A stretch of DNA of 64,000 bases from Empedobacter stercoris (GCF_020281205.1 NZ_JACXZC010000001.1:1-64000); one strand, 5' to 3'. Shown: positions 1 to 8,278, counted from the first letter of the stretch. Made by a program: numbers and translations. Notes: generated by a model from the sequence alone, not told the origin.

Positions 1-356
1 TAAAGCCACTTTGGATCACCTATACCTTTTCACTTCAAACTAGAAAAATTCATACTTTTCATGTCGGTTATCGAACAATAGAGATCTTCAAAAAACTCCT
101 TAACCCTATCATTCAAACAAAACCAACAAAGATTTATACCGATAAACTCAATACTTATCGGTTAGTTATTCCTTCTGCACTTCATTCAACCAGGTTTCGA
201 TCTACCAATCATATCGAAAGAAATCACCTTAGTTTACGTACTCATCTGAAACGATTAAACCGAAAAACCATTTGTTACACAAAAAATATGGATATTCTAT
301 CCGCTATCCTAACCATTTATTTTTGGGGTTGAACTACCAGACTATTTATCCAAATA
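1..356 (+). mobile_element. IS1-family insertion sequence, 3' end only
   Basis: The left edge of the window cuts an insertion sequence whose transposase reading frame ends at 332. The translated tail matches the C-terminus of IS1-type InsB transposases. The right boundary is not certain: the 20-25 bases after the stop may hold the terminal inverted repeat, but the left end needed to pair it lies outside the window. The 356 limit is therefore approximate. Confidence 0.7.
3..332 (+). CDS. IS1-family transposase, 5'-truncated by the window edge
   Basis: This frame is open from base 3 to the TGA at 330-332 and gives 109 residues of the C-terminal part of a transposase. The segment IERNHLSLRTHLKRL followed by RKTICYTKN corresponds to the conserved end of IS1 InsB (IERNNL..RTRLKRL..RKTICFS), where the E of IER is the last acidic residue of the DDE triad. 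The YTDKLNTY segment upstream fits the second Asp. The enzyme would cut and join the element's ends. The visible part has no internal stop, so the copy could be intact. The N-terminal zinc-finger/HTH half and any frameshift site lie outside the window. Confidence 0.8.
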   Translation, partial: KPLWITYTFSLQTRKIHTFHVGYRTIEIFKKLLNPIIQTKPTKIYTDKLNTYRLVIPSALHSTRFRSTNHIERNHLSLRTHLKRLNRKTICYTKNMDILSAILTIYFWG

Positions 357-407
357 AATCAATCTTACTAAAATTTTATAACACCTTTTATGTAAAATAG
401 AAAAACA

Positions 408-432
408 AAGCCTCCAAATGGAGGTTTTTTTT
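408..432 (+). terminator. Intrinsic terminator after the IS element
   Basis: A GC-rich stem (cctcc at 411-415, ggagg at 420-424) with a 4-base loop is followed by a run of eight T. It lies between the transposase and the toxin-antitoxin locus and would isolate the latter from read-through. Confidence 0.75.
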
Positions 433-537
433 ATGATTTGTAATTTAAGATTATGTTTAGTAGATATATTGTTTAAAATACAATTTTTTATATCCTTAAA
501 AATCATTAAATTTGTATCCAAGTGAATACAAAAAGAA

Positions 538-837
538 ATGTACTTTATTGAAAAAACTACTGATTTTGATAAATGGTTTTGTAAGTTAAAAGACTTACGA
601 GCAAAGGCTAAAATTTTAGTTAGAATTCAAAAATTAGAAAAAGAAGAACACTTTGGAGATTGTGAACCTGTTGGCAATGGAATTCGAGAATTATAGATCA
701 ACTATGCTAAAGGATATAGAGTGTATTTCAAAGAAATGGATGGTAAAATAGTAATTCTGCTTATCGGAGGAGATAAATCTACTCAACAAAAAGATATTGA
801 GAAAGCTAAAGAAATATGGGATAAATTAAAAAAATAA
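538..837 (+). pseudogene. RelE/HigB-type toxin gene with an in-frame amber stop
   Basis: The frame starts at ATG 538 and would encode a 99-residue toxin of the RelE/HigB 'addiction module killer' type, a ribosome-dependent mRNA interferase family. A TAG at 694-696 (codon 53) interrupts it. Reading through, the frame continues to TAA 835-837 with typical family sequence: NGIREL before the stop, INYAKGYRVYF after it, then VILLIGGDKSTQQKDI. Family members usually carry Arg at the interrupted position (ELRI.Y..GYR.YF), so one codon appears to have mutated. A bacterial promoter-like TAAATTTG lies at 507-514. The antitoxin gene begins 6 bases after the toxin stop. The toxin should be inactive unless the stop is suppressed or is a sequencing error. 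Confidence 0.85.
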
Positions 838-843
838 AGAAAC

Positions 844-1128
844 ATGGAAACATCAAAATTTGATATAGCCGATTATTTAGATAGTAATGAAATGATTGCT
901 GAATACTTAAATGCAGTCTTAGAAGATGGTAATGAAAATGAAATCATCACTGCTATTGGAAACATTGCAAAAGCAATTGGAATGACTAAAATAGCAGAAG
1001 AAACAGGTCTTAGTCGTCCAAGTTTATATAAAGCTTTATCTGATGGATCAAAACCTCAATTTGGAACTATAATGAAAGTTTTAAAAGCTGTGGGAGGACA
1101 AATACAAGTAAATCCTATTCATGCTTAA
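844..1128 (+). CDS. HigA-like antitoxin, addiction module antidote protein
   Basis: This 94-residue protein is the antitoxin of the pair. It has the usual antidote-protein layout: an N-terminal DIADYLDSNEMIAEYLNAVLED segment (acidic, helical), then a helix-turn-helix of about residues 45-80 with MTKIAEETGLSRPSLYKALS. It would bind and neutralise the upstream toxin and repress the shared promoter. It is intact, unlike the toxin. ATG 844 is 6 bases after the toxin stop, so the two are co-transcribed. The toxin-first order and family match HigBA/RelE-type modules. Whether it still acts as a DNA-binding regulator without a toxin partner cannot be told from sequence. Confidence 0.85.
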   Translation: METSKFDIADYLDSNEMIAEYLNAVLEDGNENEIITAIGNIAKAIGMTKIAEETGLSRPSLYKALSDGSKPQFGTIMKVLKAVGGQIQVNPIHA

Positions 1129-1140
1129 TAGATAAATATA

Positions 1141-1163
1141 GACCTCCTAATTGGAGGTTTTTT
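1141..1163 (+). terminator. Intrinsic terminator after the antitoxin
   Basis: The stem acctcc (1142-1147) / ggaggt (1153-1158) is followed by a T run. Its core is the same cctcc/ggagg stem seen in the terminator at 408-432, so the pair of hairpins brackets the toxin-antitoxin locus. Confidence 0.75.
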
Positions 1164-1458
1164 AATGCCCTATAATGAACGGAATTTCTTACCTTATTTT
1201 TTGCTGGCGTAAATGAACGGGGAGCGCGGAGTGAATGTCTTTTTGTATCAAAAAGTAGGACAGCAGAAAAGAAGGGCAAAATAAAAACCGAAAAATGGCT
1301 TGGCTTATCCTTTAAAAAAACTTTTTTTTCAATTGAAATTTACTATATTTGAGTGATAATGAGGCGTTCATTAAAAGAGATGTAGACTTGGAAATTTGAA
1401 GTGTATAGGGATGTAGGAATACAAATACAACGATTATAGAGAAAAAAGTTTTGAGTAA
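1164..1458. other. Non-coding, locally G-richer stretch before the Rhs remnant
   Basis: About 300 bases with no supportable gene. The part around 1180-1310 is richer in G than its surroundings and resembles decayed sequence rather than a promoter. A minus-strand open frame at 1312-1497 has no family features. The stretch ends where recognisable Rhs coding sequence begins abruptly, so it probably contains the recombination junction that brought in the Rhs tip. Confidence 0.5.
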
Positions 1459-2331
1459 ACTTTTAGCGAATATACCGCACGAAGTGCTGAACTGCAAGAT
1501 GAATTAAACCTTAATTTATACGACTACGGCGCACGAAACTACGACCCAGCCATAGGACGTTGGTTCAACATCGATCCATTGGCGGTTAGATATGTGGATA
1601 ATTCACCATACAATTATACATTAAATAACCCTGTTTATTTTATTGATCCGGATGGCATGCAAGTAGATGGACCAGGTGATGAAGATGAACCTATTGAGCT
1701 TCAAGAAGCTGTTGTTACTGCTCTATCTCCAACAACAAAAGCGAAAAGAGAAATTAGCGAATTATTTAATATTCCTTTCCAAGATATAAGTTCAATAGAA
1801 AATTCAGCATTAAAAAGTTATGCAAATTTATTTAATGATCCAAATGCAACCAAATGGTATTTAGAAATGCATAATGGAGAATTATCTAAAAGTATTGATA
1901 ATGCTATTTTAGGTACTACTATTACTATTATTATGTTACCAGTAGCTGTTAAATACGGTACAATTGTCTTAATTAAATATGGAGCAGATGTTATTATGCA
2001 GGCTACTATTTCTAAAACTTTAACAGGTGAATATCAAGTTAATTTTATAAATGCAGCTATAGGAAGTATTGTACCAGGCAATTTTAGTCCTATAGCTACA
2101 GAAGCTTCACAAGTTGGTCAGAATATTTTTAATGGTAGAGAAAATAATTTAACAGAAAGTCTATTAAAGGTTGGAACAGGTTATTTAGGTAATGGTTTAG
2201 GGAAATTAGGCGAAGGTACTAGTGTTTTTGGGGATAAATTATCACCACTAATTAATGAAGGTTTACAGTCATTTCATAATAATTTACAATCTACATTTAT
2301 TGAAAAAGAGTTTGAAAATGAAAAAAAATAA
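1459..2331 (+). pseudogene. Orphan Rhs/YD-repeat C-terminal tip with variable tail
   Basis: The frame opens after an in-frame TAA (1456-1458). By about 1489 it encodes the hallmark Rhs core: ELQDEL, then YDYGARNYDPAIGRW, NIDPLA, and NPVYFIDPDGM. In full-length Rhs polymorphic toxins this core closes the beta-cocoon and is followed by a variable toxin domain. Here the large N-terminal part is missing and no ATG precedes the core in frame; the earliest near-start codon is TTG 1579. The roughly 225-residue tail after DPDGM contains a hydrophobic stretch (AILGTTITIIMLPVAVKYG and following) but no nuclease or deaminase motif that I recognise. It is most likely a displaced, silent C-terminal cassette. 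Its start coordinate is the open frame, not a translation start. Confidence 0.8.
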
Positions 2332-2713
2332 TATACTTATTATAATCTCAATATTGTTATTAATATTAACTATTATATATTCTAATAATAGGTATATAAA
2401 AAAAGAAAAAAATACATATCAAAATGCTTATTATACTATTGCTAACATAGATAAATATGTTGTGGAAACACGGACTAGATACTACATTTATTCTTATAGA
2501 TTTAATAAAATTAAATACCATGGACAAAAGAAGTCAAATGGTAAGCTTGATAAAGGAATTAAAAAAATAGTTATGTTTAATAAGAATAAGATATCAGAAT
2601 CTTTTCTGTTTGAAAATACAATTATTCCTGAAGAATATTTAAATAAAGATACAATATGGACAACTCCTCCTAATTTTATAGATTCAGAAGATTTAAATTT
2701 TTTGAATGATTAG
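2318..2713 (+). CDS. Small membrane-anchored protein, candidate immunity protein for the Rhs tip
   Basis: The frame is open from 2255, but ATG 2318 is the likely start: it gives a 131-residue protein beginning MKKNNILIIISILLLILTI, a clean N-terminal membrane anchor or signal. The start overlaps the end of the Rhs tip by 14 bases, the tight coupling expected for a polymorphic toxin and its immunity gene. The remainder is Lys- and Tyr-rich with no domain I recognise. The immunity role is inferred from position only. Very low GC matches the upstream cassette and suggests they arrived together. Confidence 0.6.
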   Translation: MKKNNILIIISILLLILTIIYSNNRYIKKEKNTYQNAYYTIANIDKYVVETRTRYYIYSYRFNKIKYHGQKKSNGKLDKGIKKIVMFNKNKISESFLFENTIIPEEYLNKDTIWTTPPNFIDSEDLNFLND

Positions 2714-2749
2714 GGGAATTATTACAACCCAATACTTACAGTAACATAA

Positions 2750-2776
2750 AAGGCAAATGTTGGTTTGCTTTTTTTA
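2750..2776 (+). terminator. Intrinsic terminator after the immunity candidate
   Basis: A short stem gcaaa (2753-2757) / tttgc (2764-2768), flanked by A and T runs, is followed by seven T. A second perfect 8-bp inverted repeat (ttcttcga 2784-2791, tcgaagaa 2799-2806) lies just downstream without a T run. Confidence 0.55.
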
Positions 2777-2902
2777 AACAATATTCTTCGACACTTGTTC
2801 GAAGAAATAGACTATTTTATCATTCAAAAAAATAGAGGATAAAACAGGACGTATACCTTATTGCATAAACTGTAATTTGTCGCCAATAATAATCAATAGG
2901 TC

Positions 2903-2939
2903 AATAGAAAAGGAGCTATTAATTAGCTCCTTTTCTATT
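2903..2939. terminator. Strong 16-bp hairpin terminator, shared region
   Basis: Two perfectly complementary 16-base arms (2903-2918 and 2924-2939) surround a 5-base loop. A and T runs flank both sides, so it can end transcription from either direction. The stop codon of the minus-strand Spy-like gene (2919-2921) lies in the loop. Confidence 0.8.
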
Positions 2940-3254
2940 TTGATGTCTTTTGTTGTGTAACTCTTTTAATGTGGCGCGCTGTTCTGGCGTAAAAACATTA
3001 TTGATTTCATTAAATTCTTTTTGACGAACTTCTCTCATTTTCTTTTTCAATTCAAGTTTTTCATCAACATAACTGTCTTCAATTTGTTTTATTTTGATGA
3101 CTTGTGCATCTGTCAAATTCAAATCTTTTTTTAATTGTTGTAGTTTTTGCTCTCTCGAACCTTCTTTTCTATCTTGCGCTGATGCAGTTGTTAAAGTGAA
3201 AGCAATTAATCCCAAACCTAAATATTTATAAAATGCTGTTCTCATAATTATCAA
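2919..3254 (-). CDS. Spy/CpxP-like periplasmic protein (LTxxQ type)
   Basis: This 111-residue protein begins with a signal peptide (hydrophobic YLGLGLIAFTLTTASAQ, cleavage after about residue 26). The rest is highly charged and helical. It contains two LT/FTxxQ-type segments, NLTDAQVIKIKQIE and VFTPEQRATLKEL, typical of Spy/CpxP periplasmic chaperone-like proteins, which form curved helical dimers. An internal ATG at 3245 (residue 4) could be the true start. In Bacteroidota such small proteins often sit near ECF sigma factors or metal-resistance genes; here it stands alone. The exact client or metal is unknown. Confidence 0.7.
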   Translation of the reverse strand: MIIMRTAFYKYLGLGLIAFTLTTASAQDRKEGSREQKLQQLKKDLNLTDAQVIKIKQIEDSYVDEKLELKKKMREVRQKEFNEINNVFTPEQRATLKELHNKRHQNRKGAN

Positions 3255-3412
3255 CTTTTACTGTTTATTTTCTCTTAAGACATCAAATAACAAAAAAGGT
3301 TTAATCTAAGTTTTGTTAAATTTTTAATCGAATAATACAATAACTTATAAAAGATTGTAACAATAATAGTTGAATTACGACAAATTTTTTTGAATATTTT
3401 TTATTATGAATT

Positions 3413-3433
3413 AAACCTTTTTGAAAAAGGTTT
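3413..3433 (+). other. Hairpin in the leader of the TonB-dependent receptor gene
   Basis: The inverted repeat aaaccttt / aaaggttt lies about 50 bases before the receptor start and has no following T run. It would form in the 5' leader RNA. No function can be assigned. The rest of 3255-3482 shows only AT-rich promoter-like sequence. Confidence 0.4.
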
Positions 3434-3482
3434 GTCTAATAAGTTGTAAAATTTAGAACTACGTAAAAGAAAAATTGAACAA

Positions 3483-5990
3483 ATGAGGTTAAGAAATTTA
3501 TTTGCTCTAATGTTTATTTGTGTTTGTGCAAGTTTGAATGCACAAGAACTTTTAAAAATTAGAGGTAAAGTCTTGTCGAGCGACAACAAACCTGTAGAGT
3601 ACACTACAATATCGCTTGAAAGTACTGAAGAAGGGGTTGTAGCCGAAGGTGCTACAGATGCAAAAGGTGATTTTGTGGTAGAAGCACAAGCAGGAGAATA
3701 TATTTTGGTCATAGAACCAATGGGGTATGATGTGATAGAAAAGCAACTTAGCTTAACATCAGCTTTAGATTTAGGAACTTTTTCTGTGAAAGGTTCTCAA
3801 ACTGTTTCTTTAGATGCCGCTGTTGTAACGGCAGAAAAACCAATCTACAAAGTAGAATTAGATAAGAAAGTTTATGACATGGCAAACGACCCGATGTCAC
3901 AAGGTCAATCGTTGTCAGACGCTTTAGCGAATGTGCCATCTGTACAAGTTGACGCCGAAGGTAACGTTTCACTTCGTGGAAATGATAATGTCAAATTTTT
4001 GATTGATGGTAAACCATCAGGTATGTTAGGTGTTTCGAGTGTAGCAGATGCTTTAAAGAATATTCCGGCAGAAAATGTAGAACGTATCGAGTTGGTGACA
4101 AATCCATCGGCGCGTTATGAAGCTTCTGGTTCGGCAGGGATTATTAATATTGTCTTGAAAAAAGGATCGAATGCTGGTTTTAATGGTTCTGTAACTTTGA
4201 ATGGAGGGATTCCAACCATGATTGGAGGAAATGTGAACTTAAATTATAAAACGAAAAAATACAATATCTACACAACTTTAGGATCTCGTTATGCGGATCG
4301 AGAAGGAGAAGGTTCGGCTTTTATGACAAGTTTTAATAAAGGTACTGATGTCGTAAAACAATACAGATCAACGGATCGTGATAACAATAGAATTAGAAGA
4401 AATTATAATATTCGTTTAGGTGGTGAATATTATTTAGATGATAAAAACACAGTAGGTTTATCGGCTGGTTATCGTTATAATAATGGAAATAATAACGCAT
4501 TGGTTGATTATAATTATTTTGATAATGCGATGACTTTCTTGAAAAATGAGTATAATCTTCAAGATGAAAAAGAAATCGAGAATAACTTTGATTTTGATTT
4601 AAACTACAAACATGAGTTTGATAAAAAAGGACACGAGTTTGTTTTCACAGGTCGATTCTCAAGTCAAAAAGAAGATGAAGATGGTTTGGTTAAAGGGTTA
4701 ACAAAAAGATTTGACAATACAACAAATTCGTATGTTGATGAGTTTTCAAATCGTATTACAGATAATTTAGAAGATCAGAAAAATGTTGTCATAACAGCAG
4801 ATTATGTACGTCCAATTGGAGAAAAAGGGAAGTTCGAATTGGGAGCTCGTGCAGATTTTAGTGATACAAAAACAAATAATAGAACTTATTTCTTAGAAGA
4901 TAATGGCAATTATGTGGAAGACGATAGGTTTTTTGCAAATGTAGATAACCAACAAAATGTATTAGCCGCTTATACACAATACGGAAATGCGATTGGAGAA
5001 AAGTTCCAATATTTTGCAGGTTTACGCGTGGAAAGTTCTGATATGAAAATTAAGAATTATACGACAGGAGAAAACATCTCTAAAAAATACACAGATTTAT
5101 TTCCAACGTTAACATTAAACTATAAGTTTACGGATAAAAACGAGATGCAATTAAGTTATTCTCGTCGTGTTCGTCGTCCAATGGGATTCATGTTAATGCC
5201 TTTCTTCTCTGCTACAGACGATAGAAATGTAAGAAACGGAAATCCAGATCTTAATCCTACCTATACAAACTCTTTAGAGTTATCTTATATTGCTTCTGTG
5301 GGTAAATTAATGGTTACACCAAGTTTATTTTACCAAAGAACAACAGATATGATTAACCAGTTTCAACGTAAAAATATCAACGATAACGGAGAAGATGTAT
5401 TCATTACAAAGCCTATAAATGTAGGTGAAGAAGATCGTTATGGATTAGATTTAACAGCAACTTATAAACCTGCAAGATGGTGGAATTTGATGTTGAATGT
5501 GAATTTATTTGGATACAAAAGAACAGGATATTACGAAGAAACGAATGAAATAAAAGATCCTGAAACAGGAATTGTTTCTACTCAAGTAGACGCACAAGAT
5601 TTTTCTGGTGACGGATTTAGTTCTCGAGGACGCTTATCATCTAACTTTACTTTACCAGCAGATTTCAAAATTCAAGTTGCTGGAAATTACATGGGAAGTA
5701 TGAAAACCGCGCAACAAAAAATTGAAGATAACTTGTCAATGGATTTTTCTTTATCAAAAGATTTATTTAATAAACAAGCTACTTTATCTTTAAATGTACG
5801 TGACGTTTTTAATTCAAGAAAACGTGAAATGACACAATACGGATCGGATTATATTAATTATCAAAGTATGCGTTGGATGAAACGTTCGATTAATTTATCG
5901 TTTACTTATCGTTTCAAGAACACAAATGAAAAAGATAGAAATAGACAACGTCCTGAAGCAGAAGAGATGGGAGAAGAAATGCAAATGTAG
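3483..5990 (+). CDS. TonB-dependent receptor / outer-membrane beta-barrel protein
   Basis: This 835-residue protein has a signal peptide (residues 1-21, ending NAQ). A carboxypeptidase-regulatory-like beta-sandwich follows at about 24-100 (IRGKVLSSDNKPVEYTTI). The plug domain is at about 120-225, with SLSDALANVPSVQVDAEGNV, LRGNDNVKFLIDGKP and NVERIELVTNPSARYEASG. The rest is a long beta-barrel of the OMP_b-brl_3 kind, ending in an acidic tail. It belongs to the family of Bacteroidota receptors that import large or scarce substrates using energy from TonB-ExbB-ExbD (encoded at 44.8-47.9 kb). No SusD partner follows it and the C-terminal aromatic is replaced by EMGEEMQM, so the substrate is not predictable. 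It ends at a bidirectional terminator. Confidence 0.9.
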   Translation: MRLRNLFALMFICVCASLNAQELLKIRGKVLSSDNKPVEYTTISLESTEEGVVAEGATDAKGDFVVEAQAGEYILVIEPMGYDVIEKQLSLTSALDLGTFSVKGSQTVSLDAAVVTAEKPIYKVELDKKVYDMANDPMSQGQSLSDALANVPSVQVDAEGNVSLRGNDNVKFLIDGKPSGMLGVSSVADALKNIPAENVERIELVTNPSARYEASGSAGIINIVLKKGSNAGFNGSVTLNGGIPTMIGGNVNLNYKTKKYNIYTTLGSRYADREGEGSAFMTSFNKGTDVVKQYRSTDRDNNRIRRNYNIRLGGEYYLDDKNTVGLSAGYRYNNGNNNALVDYNYFDNAMTFLKNEYNLQDEKEIENNFDFDLNYKHEFDKKGHEFVFTGRFSSQKEDEDGLVKGLTKRFDNTTNSYVDEFSNRITDNLEDQKNVVITADYVRPIGEKGKFELGARADFSDTKTNNRTYFLEDNGNYVEDDRFFANVDNQQNVLAAYTQYGNAIGEKFQYFAGLRVESSDMKIKNYTTGENISKKYTDLFPTLTLNYKFTDKNEMQLSYSRRVRRPMGFMLMPFFSATDDRNVRNGNPDLNPTYTNSLELSYIASVGKLMVTPSLFYQRTTDMINQFQRKNINDNGEDVFITKPINVGEEDRYGLDLTATYKPARWWNLMLNVNLFGYKRTGYYEETNEIKDPETGIVSTQVDAQDFSGDGFSSRGRLSSNFTLPADFKIQVAGNYMGSMKTAQQKIEDNLSMDFSLSKDLFNKQATLSLNVRDVFNSRKREMTQYGSDYINYQSMRWMKRSINLSFTYRFKNTNEKDRNRQRPEAEEMGEEMQM

Positions 5991-6017
5991 GCAGCTTCTT
6001 AGGTTGTTATAGATCAT

Positions 6018-6050
6018 AAAAAAAGGTTCGCATTTGCGAACCTTTTTTTA
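6018..6050. terminator. Bidirectional terminator between the receptor and mscL
   Basis: The stem ggttcgca (6025-6032) / tgcgaacc (6035-6042) is extended by A/T pairs, with seven T after it on each strand. It serves both convergent genes. Confidence 0.85.
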
Positions 6051-6066
6051 TAAAATCAAGCCAAAA

Positions 6067-6453
6067 TTAAGATTTGTTTTTCAACAAATCACGAATTTCA
6101 GCCAATAATTCTTCTTGTGTTGGACCAGCAGGCGCTTCTTCTGCAGGCGCTTCTTCTCTTTTTAATTTATTGATTCCTTTAATCATTACAAATAAAGCGA
6201 AAGCAACAATTATGAACGATATTGAAGCTGATATGAACATACCGTATTTAATTGCAGTACCCGGAATTACTAATTCAGCTAAATTGTTTAATTGTAATTT
6301 TTCTAATGTTGGAGTTAAGATTGCTGGAGTAATAATGTCTTCTACCAAAGAAGTTACAATTTTACCAAAAGCACCACCGATCACTACACCGACAGCTAAA
6401 TCTACTACGTTACCTTTTACAGCAAACTCTTTAAATTCTTTAAAAAATCCCAT
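6067..6453 (-). CDS. mscL: Large-conductance mechanosensitive channel MscL
   Basis: At 128 residues this is a normal-length MscL. The N-terminal amphipathic helix ([20 protein letters not shown]) leads into TM1 (about 16-42, [17 protein letters not shown]). TM2 is at about 70-94 ([20 protein letters not shown]), and the C-terminal cytoplasmic helix is [16 protein letters not shown]. The Gly/Ala-rich TM1 lines the pore of the homopentamer, which opens under membrane tension and releases solutes on hypo-osmotic shock. A short Ala/Pro/Glu linker precedes the last helix. The gene is the last of a minus-strand run behind lgt (32-base gap), probably with its own read-through from yidD-lgt. Confidence 0.96.
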   Translation of the reverse strand: MGFFKEFKEFAVKGNVVDLAVGVVIGGAFGKIVTSLVEDIITPAILTPTLEKLQLNNLAELVIPGTAIKYGMFISASISFIIVAFALFVMIKGINKLKREEAPAEEAPAGPTQEELLAEIRDLLKNKS

Positions 6454-6485
6454 AAGTTTAAATTTATTTCAAAAGTTTATAATAT

Positions 6486-7382
6486 TTAATTTGGTTGATT
6501 GGTATCTAATCTATTTTTAGAAGAGATGAATAAGTAAAGACCGATTAACATAAATGGAATACTTAAAATTTGGCCATTGTTTAGCCCAATGTTTATAGCT
6601 TCGGCAACAGCTTCTTCGCCTTGGTTTTCTTTGAAAAACTCAACAACAAATCGGACTAAAAATAATAAAAATAAGAACACACCTAACATAGCGCCAAGAT
6701 ATTTTCTTTTATCTGTTTTATGATACATATAAAGCATGATAAAGCCTAATATAAAATAGCCAATTGCTTCATAAATTTGAGCTGGATGACGAGGAATAAT
6801 TTCTCCATATCCTAAACTTTGTTGATGAAACTTTACTGCCCATGGTAAATCGGATGCTTTTCCAACGATTTCAGAATTATAAAAGTTTCCAATTCGAACA
6901 GCTGCTCCGCCAAATGGAACAACAACTGCCATTCTATCTAACAACCATAAGACATTACGATGCAAATATTTTCGACTAAATAAATACGAAGTTAATATTA
7001 CTCCCAATGCAGCACCATGACTTGCTAATCCGCTAAATCCTACAAATTCGTAATTTTGTAATAAACCAAAAAAAGCACTTTCTCCTGGAGCGTGTTGTAC
7101 AGGTAAAAAGACCTCGATAGGTTTTTCTATAAAAGCAGAAGGATCATAAAATAAATATTCTCCCAATCTTGCTCCCGCAATTGCTCCGATAAAAGTATAT
7201 AAGAATAAAGGATCAAGTAATTCTTTTTTCTGATTTTCTTTTTTGAAAATGTTTGACATCAAATACCAACCTACAACAAAGGCTAATATCCAGCACAAGC
7301 TGTAAATGTGTACTTTGAATCCACCTACTTCAAATAAATAAGGTGTTGGATCCCAATCGATAAACGAAATTAAGTTAAGCAT
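6486..7382 (-). CDS. lgt: Prolipoprotein diacylglyceryl transferase
   Basis: Lgt moves a diacylglyceryl group from phosphatidylglycerol to the lipobox Cys of prolipoproteins, the first step of lipoprotein maturation at the inner membrane. The 298-residue protein has about seven hydrophobic segments. It carries the family signature around GAAVRIGNFYNSEIVG, followed by PWAVKF, and the conserved HGAALGV and RHPAQIYEA segments. The start codon overlaps the yidD stop by one base, so the two are translationally coupled. Lipoproteins needing this enzyme are encoded nearby, such as the one at 10685. Confidence 0.95.
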   Translation of the reverse strand: MLNLISFIDWDPTPYLFEVGGFKVHIYSLCWILAFVVGWYLMSNIFKKENQKKELLDPLFLYTFIGAIAGARLGEYLFYDPSAFIEKPIEVFLPVQHAPGESAFFGLLQNYEFVGFSGLASHGAALGVILTSYLFSRKYLHRNVLWLLDRMAVVVPFGGAAVRIGNFYNSEIVGKASDLPWAVKFHQQSLGYGEIIPRHPAQIYEAIGYFILGFIMLYMYHKTDKRKYLGAMLGVFLFLLFLVRFVVEFFKENQGEEAVAEAINIGLNNGQILSIPFMLIGLYLFISSKNRLDTNQPN

Positions 7383-7615
7383 TAATTTTTCTTTTTAGGT
7401 ACAGGGTCATATCCATGTCCTCCCCAAGGGTGACAACGACCAATTCTTTTAGTTCCGAGCCACAAACCTTTCAATAAACCATGTTCTTTTAATGCTTCAA
7501 TCATATACGATGAGCAAGTTGGTTGATACCTACAATTACTTCCCATCCACGGAGAAATTGCTAATTGATAAAATCGAACCAATAAAATAAATGGTTTTAC
7601 CAAAAAATTGTTCAT
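7382..7615 (-). CDS. yidD: Membrane protein insertion efficiency factor YidD
   Basis: This 77-residue protein is a full-length YidD. It shows the family core [21 protein letters not shown] with its conserved Cys residues, followed by [21 protein letters not shown] and GYDPVP. YidD is a small amphipathic membrane-associated protein that helps the YidC insertase. In many bacteria it lies beside rnpA and yidC; here it is paired with lgt instead, an arrangement seen in Bacteroidota. It overlaps lgt by one base. Confidence 0.95.
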   Translation of the reverse strand: MNNFLVKPFILLVRFYQLAISPWMGSNCRYQPTCSSYMIEALKEHGLLKGLWLGTKRIGRCHPWGGHGYDPVPKKKN

Positions 7616-7713
7616 CTCGCAAAGTTAATCAATAACAGAAATAAAAAAGAATCAATCCAAAAGATTTATACTTTGCAGATTGATTCTTAAAAACAATAAT
7701 CGTATTATAAAAA

Positions 7714-8220
7714 CTATTTTTTAATATAGCTTGCAGGATCTAAAGCTTTGTACGACCAGTTTTGTAAAAACTCTAAAACCACTTTCGGATCATGACCTTT
7801 TGCTTCTTTGCTTTCTAAATAAGCAGAGTTTTGCGTATGAATCAAGTTTCCTTTCTCATCTAAGATTACAAAAACAGGAAAACCAAAACGCTCTGGATGT
7901 TTCAAAGCAGCTAATGTTTCTTCATTTTTATTATTTTTCGAATAATTCACATGAACGACTTCGTAATTATTCGCGATATAATTTTTTACTTCTTCATTTT
8001 CTTTTGTCAACTTATCAAACATAATACACCAAGCACACCAATTTCCACCAACTTGTAACAAAATATGTTTCTTTTCAGCAGAAGCCTTCTGTACAGCATT
8101 CGCAATATCTACTTTAGGATTCGCTTCTTCATTATAAATTTTTGGCTTTTCTGTTTGTTGACCAAATACAAAGCTCAACGATAGCATCATTAAGCTAAAA
8201 AACATGGTTAATTTTTTCAT
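7714..8220 (-). CDS. Secreted thioredoxin-family protein (CAWC active site)
   Basis: The 168-residue protein has a signal peptide (MKKLTMFFSLMMLSLSFVFGQ) and a thioredoxin-like domain from about residue 35. The redox motif C62-A-W-C65 sits in QVGGNWCAWCIMFDKL, and the cis-Pro segment is GFPVFVILDEKGN. The WCxWC-like context groups it with periplasmic DUF255/thioredoxin_7 proteins rather than with TlpA/ResA. It probably reduces or isomerises disulfides in the periplasm. It lies 98 bases upstream of yidD on the same strand; a shared transcript is possible but unproven. Confidence 0.85.
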   Translation of the reverse strand: MKKLTMFFSLMMLSLSFVFGQQTEKPKIYNEEANPKVDIANAVQKASAEKKHILLQVGGNWCAWCIMFDKLTKENEEVKNYIANNYEVVHVNYSKNNKNEETLAALKHPERFGFPVFVILDEKGNLIHTQNSAYLESKEAKGHDPKVVLEFLQNWSYKALDPASYIKK

Positions 8221-8278
8221 TTCAAATTCTAAATATTAATTCGAATTTACAATAAAAAATTATGCCGAAATATTTTTT

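Noticed and set aside
1312-1497. Minus-strand 61-codon open frame in the non-coding stretch
   Set aside because: No family features and no ribosome-binding site; part of it is antisense to the Rhs core. It looks like chance openness in AT-rich DNA.
3404-3972. Minus-strand open frames opposite the start of the TonB-dependent receptor
   Set aside because: They are shadows of the plus-strand gene, which has a signal peptide and family domains throughout.
6074-6520. Plus-strand 148-codon open frame opposite mscL
   Set aside because: It mirrors mscL codon by codon and has no independent features; mscL is unambiguous.
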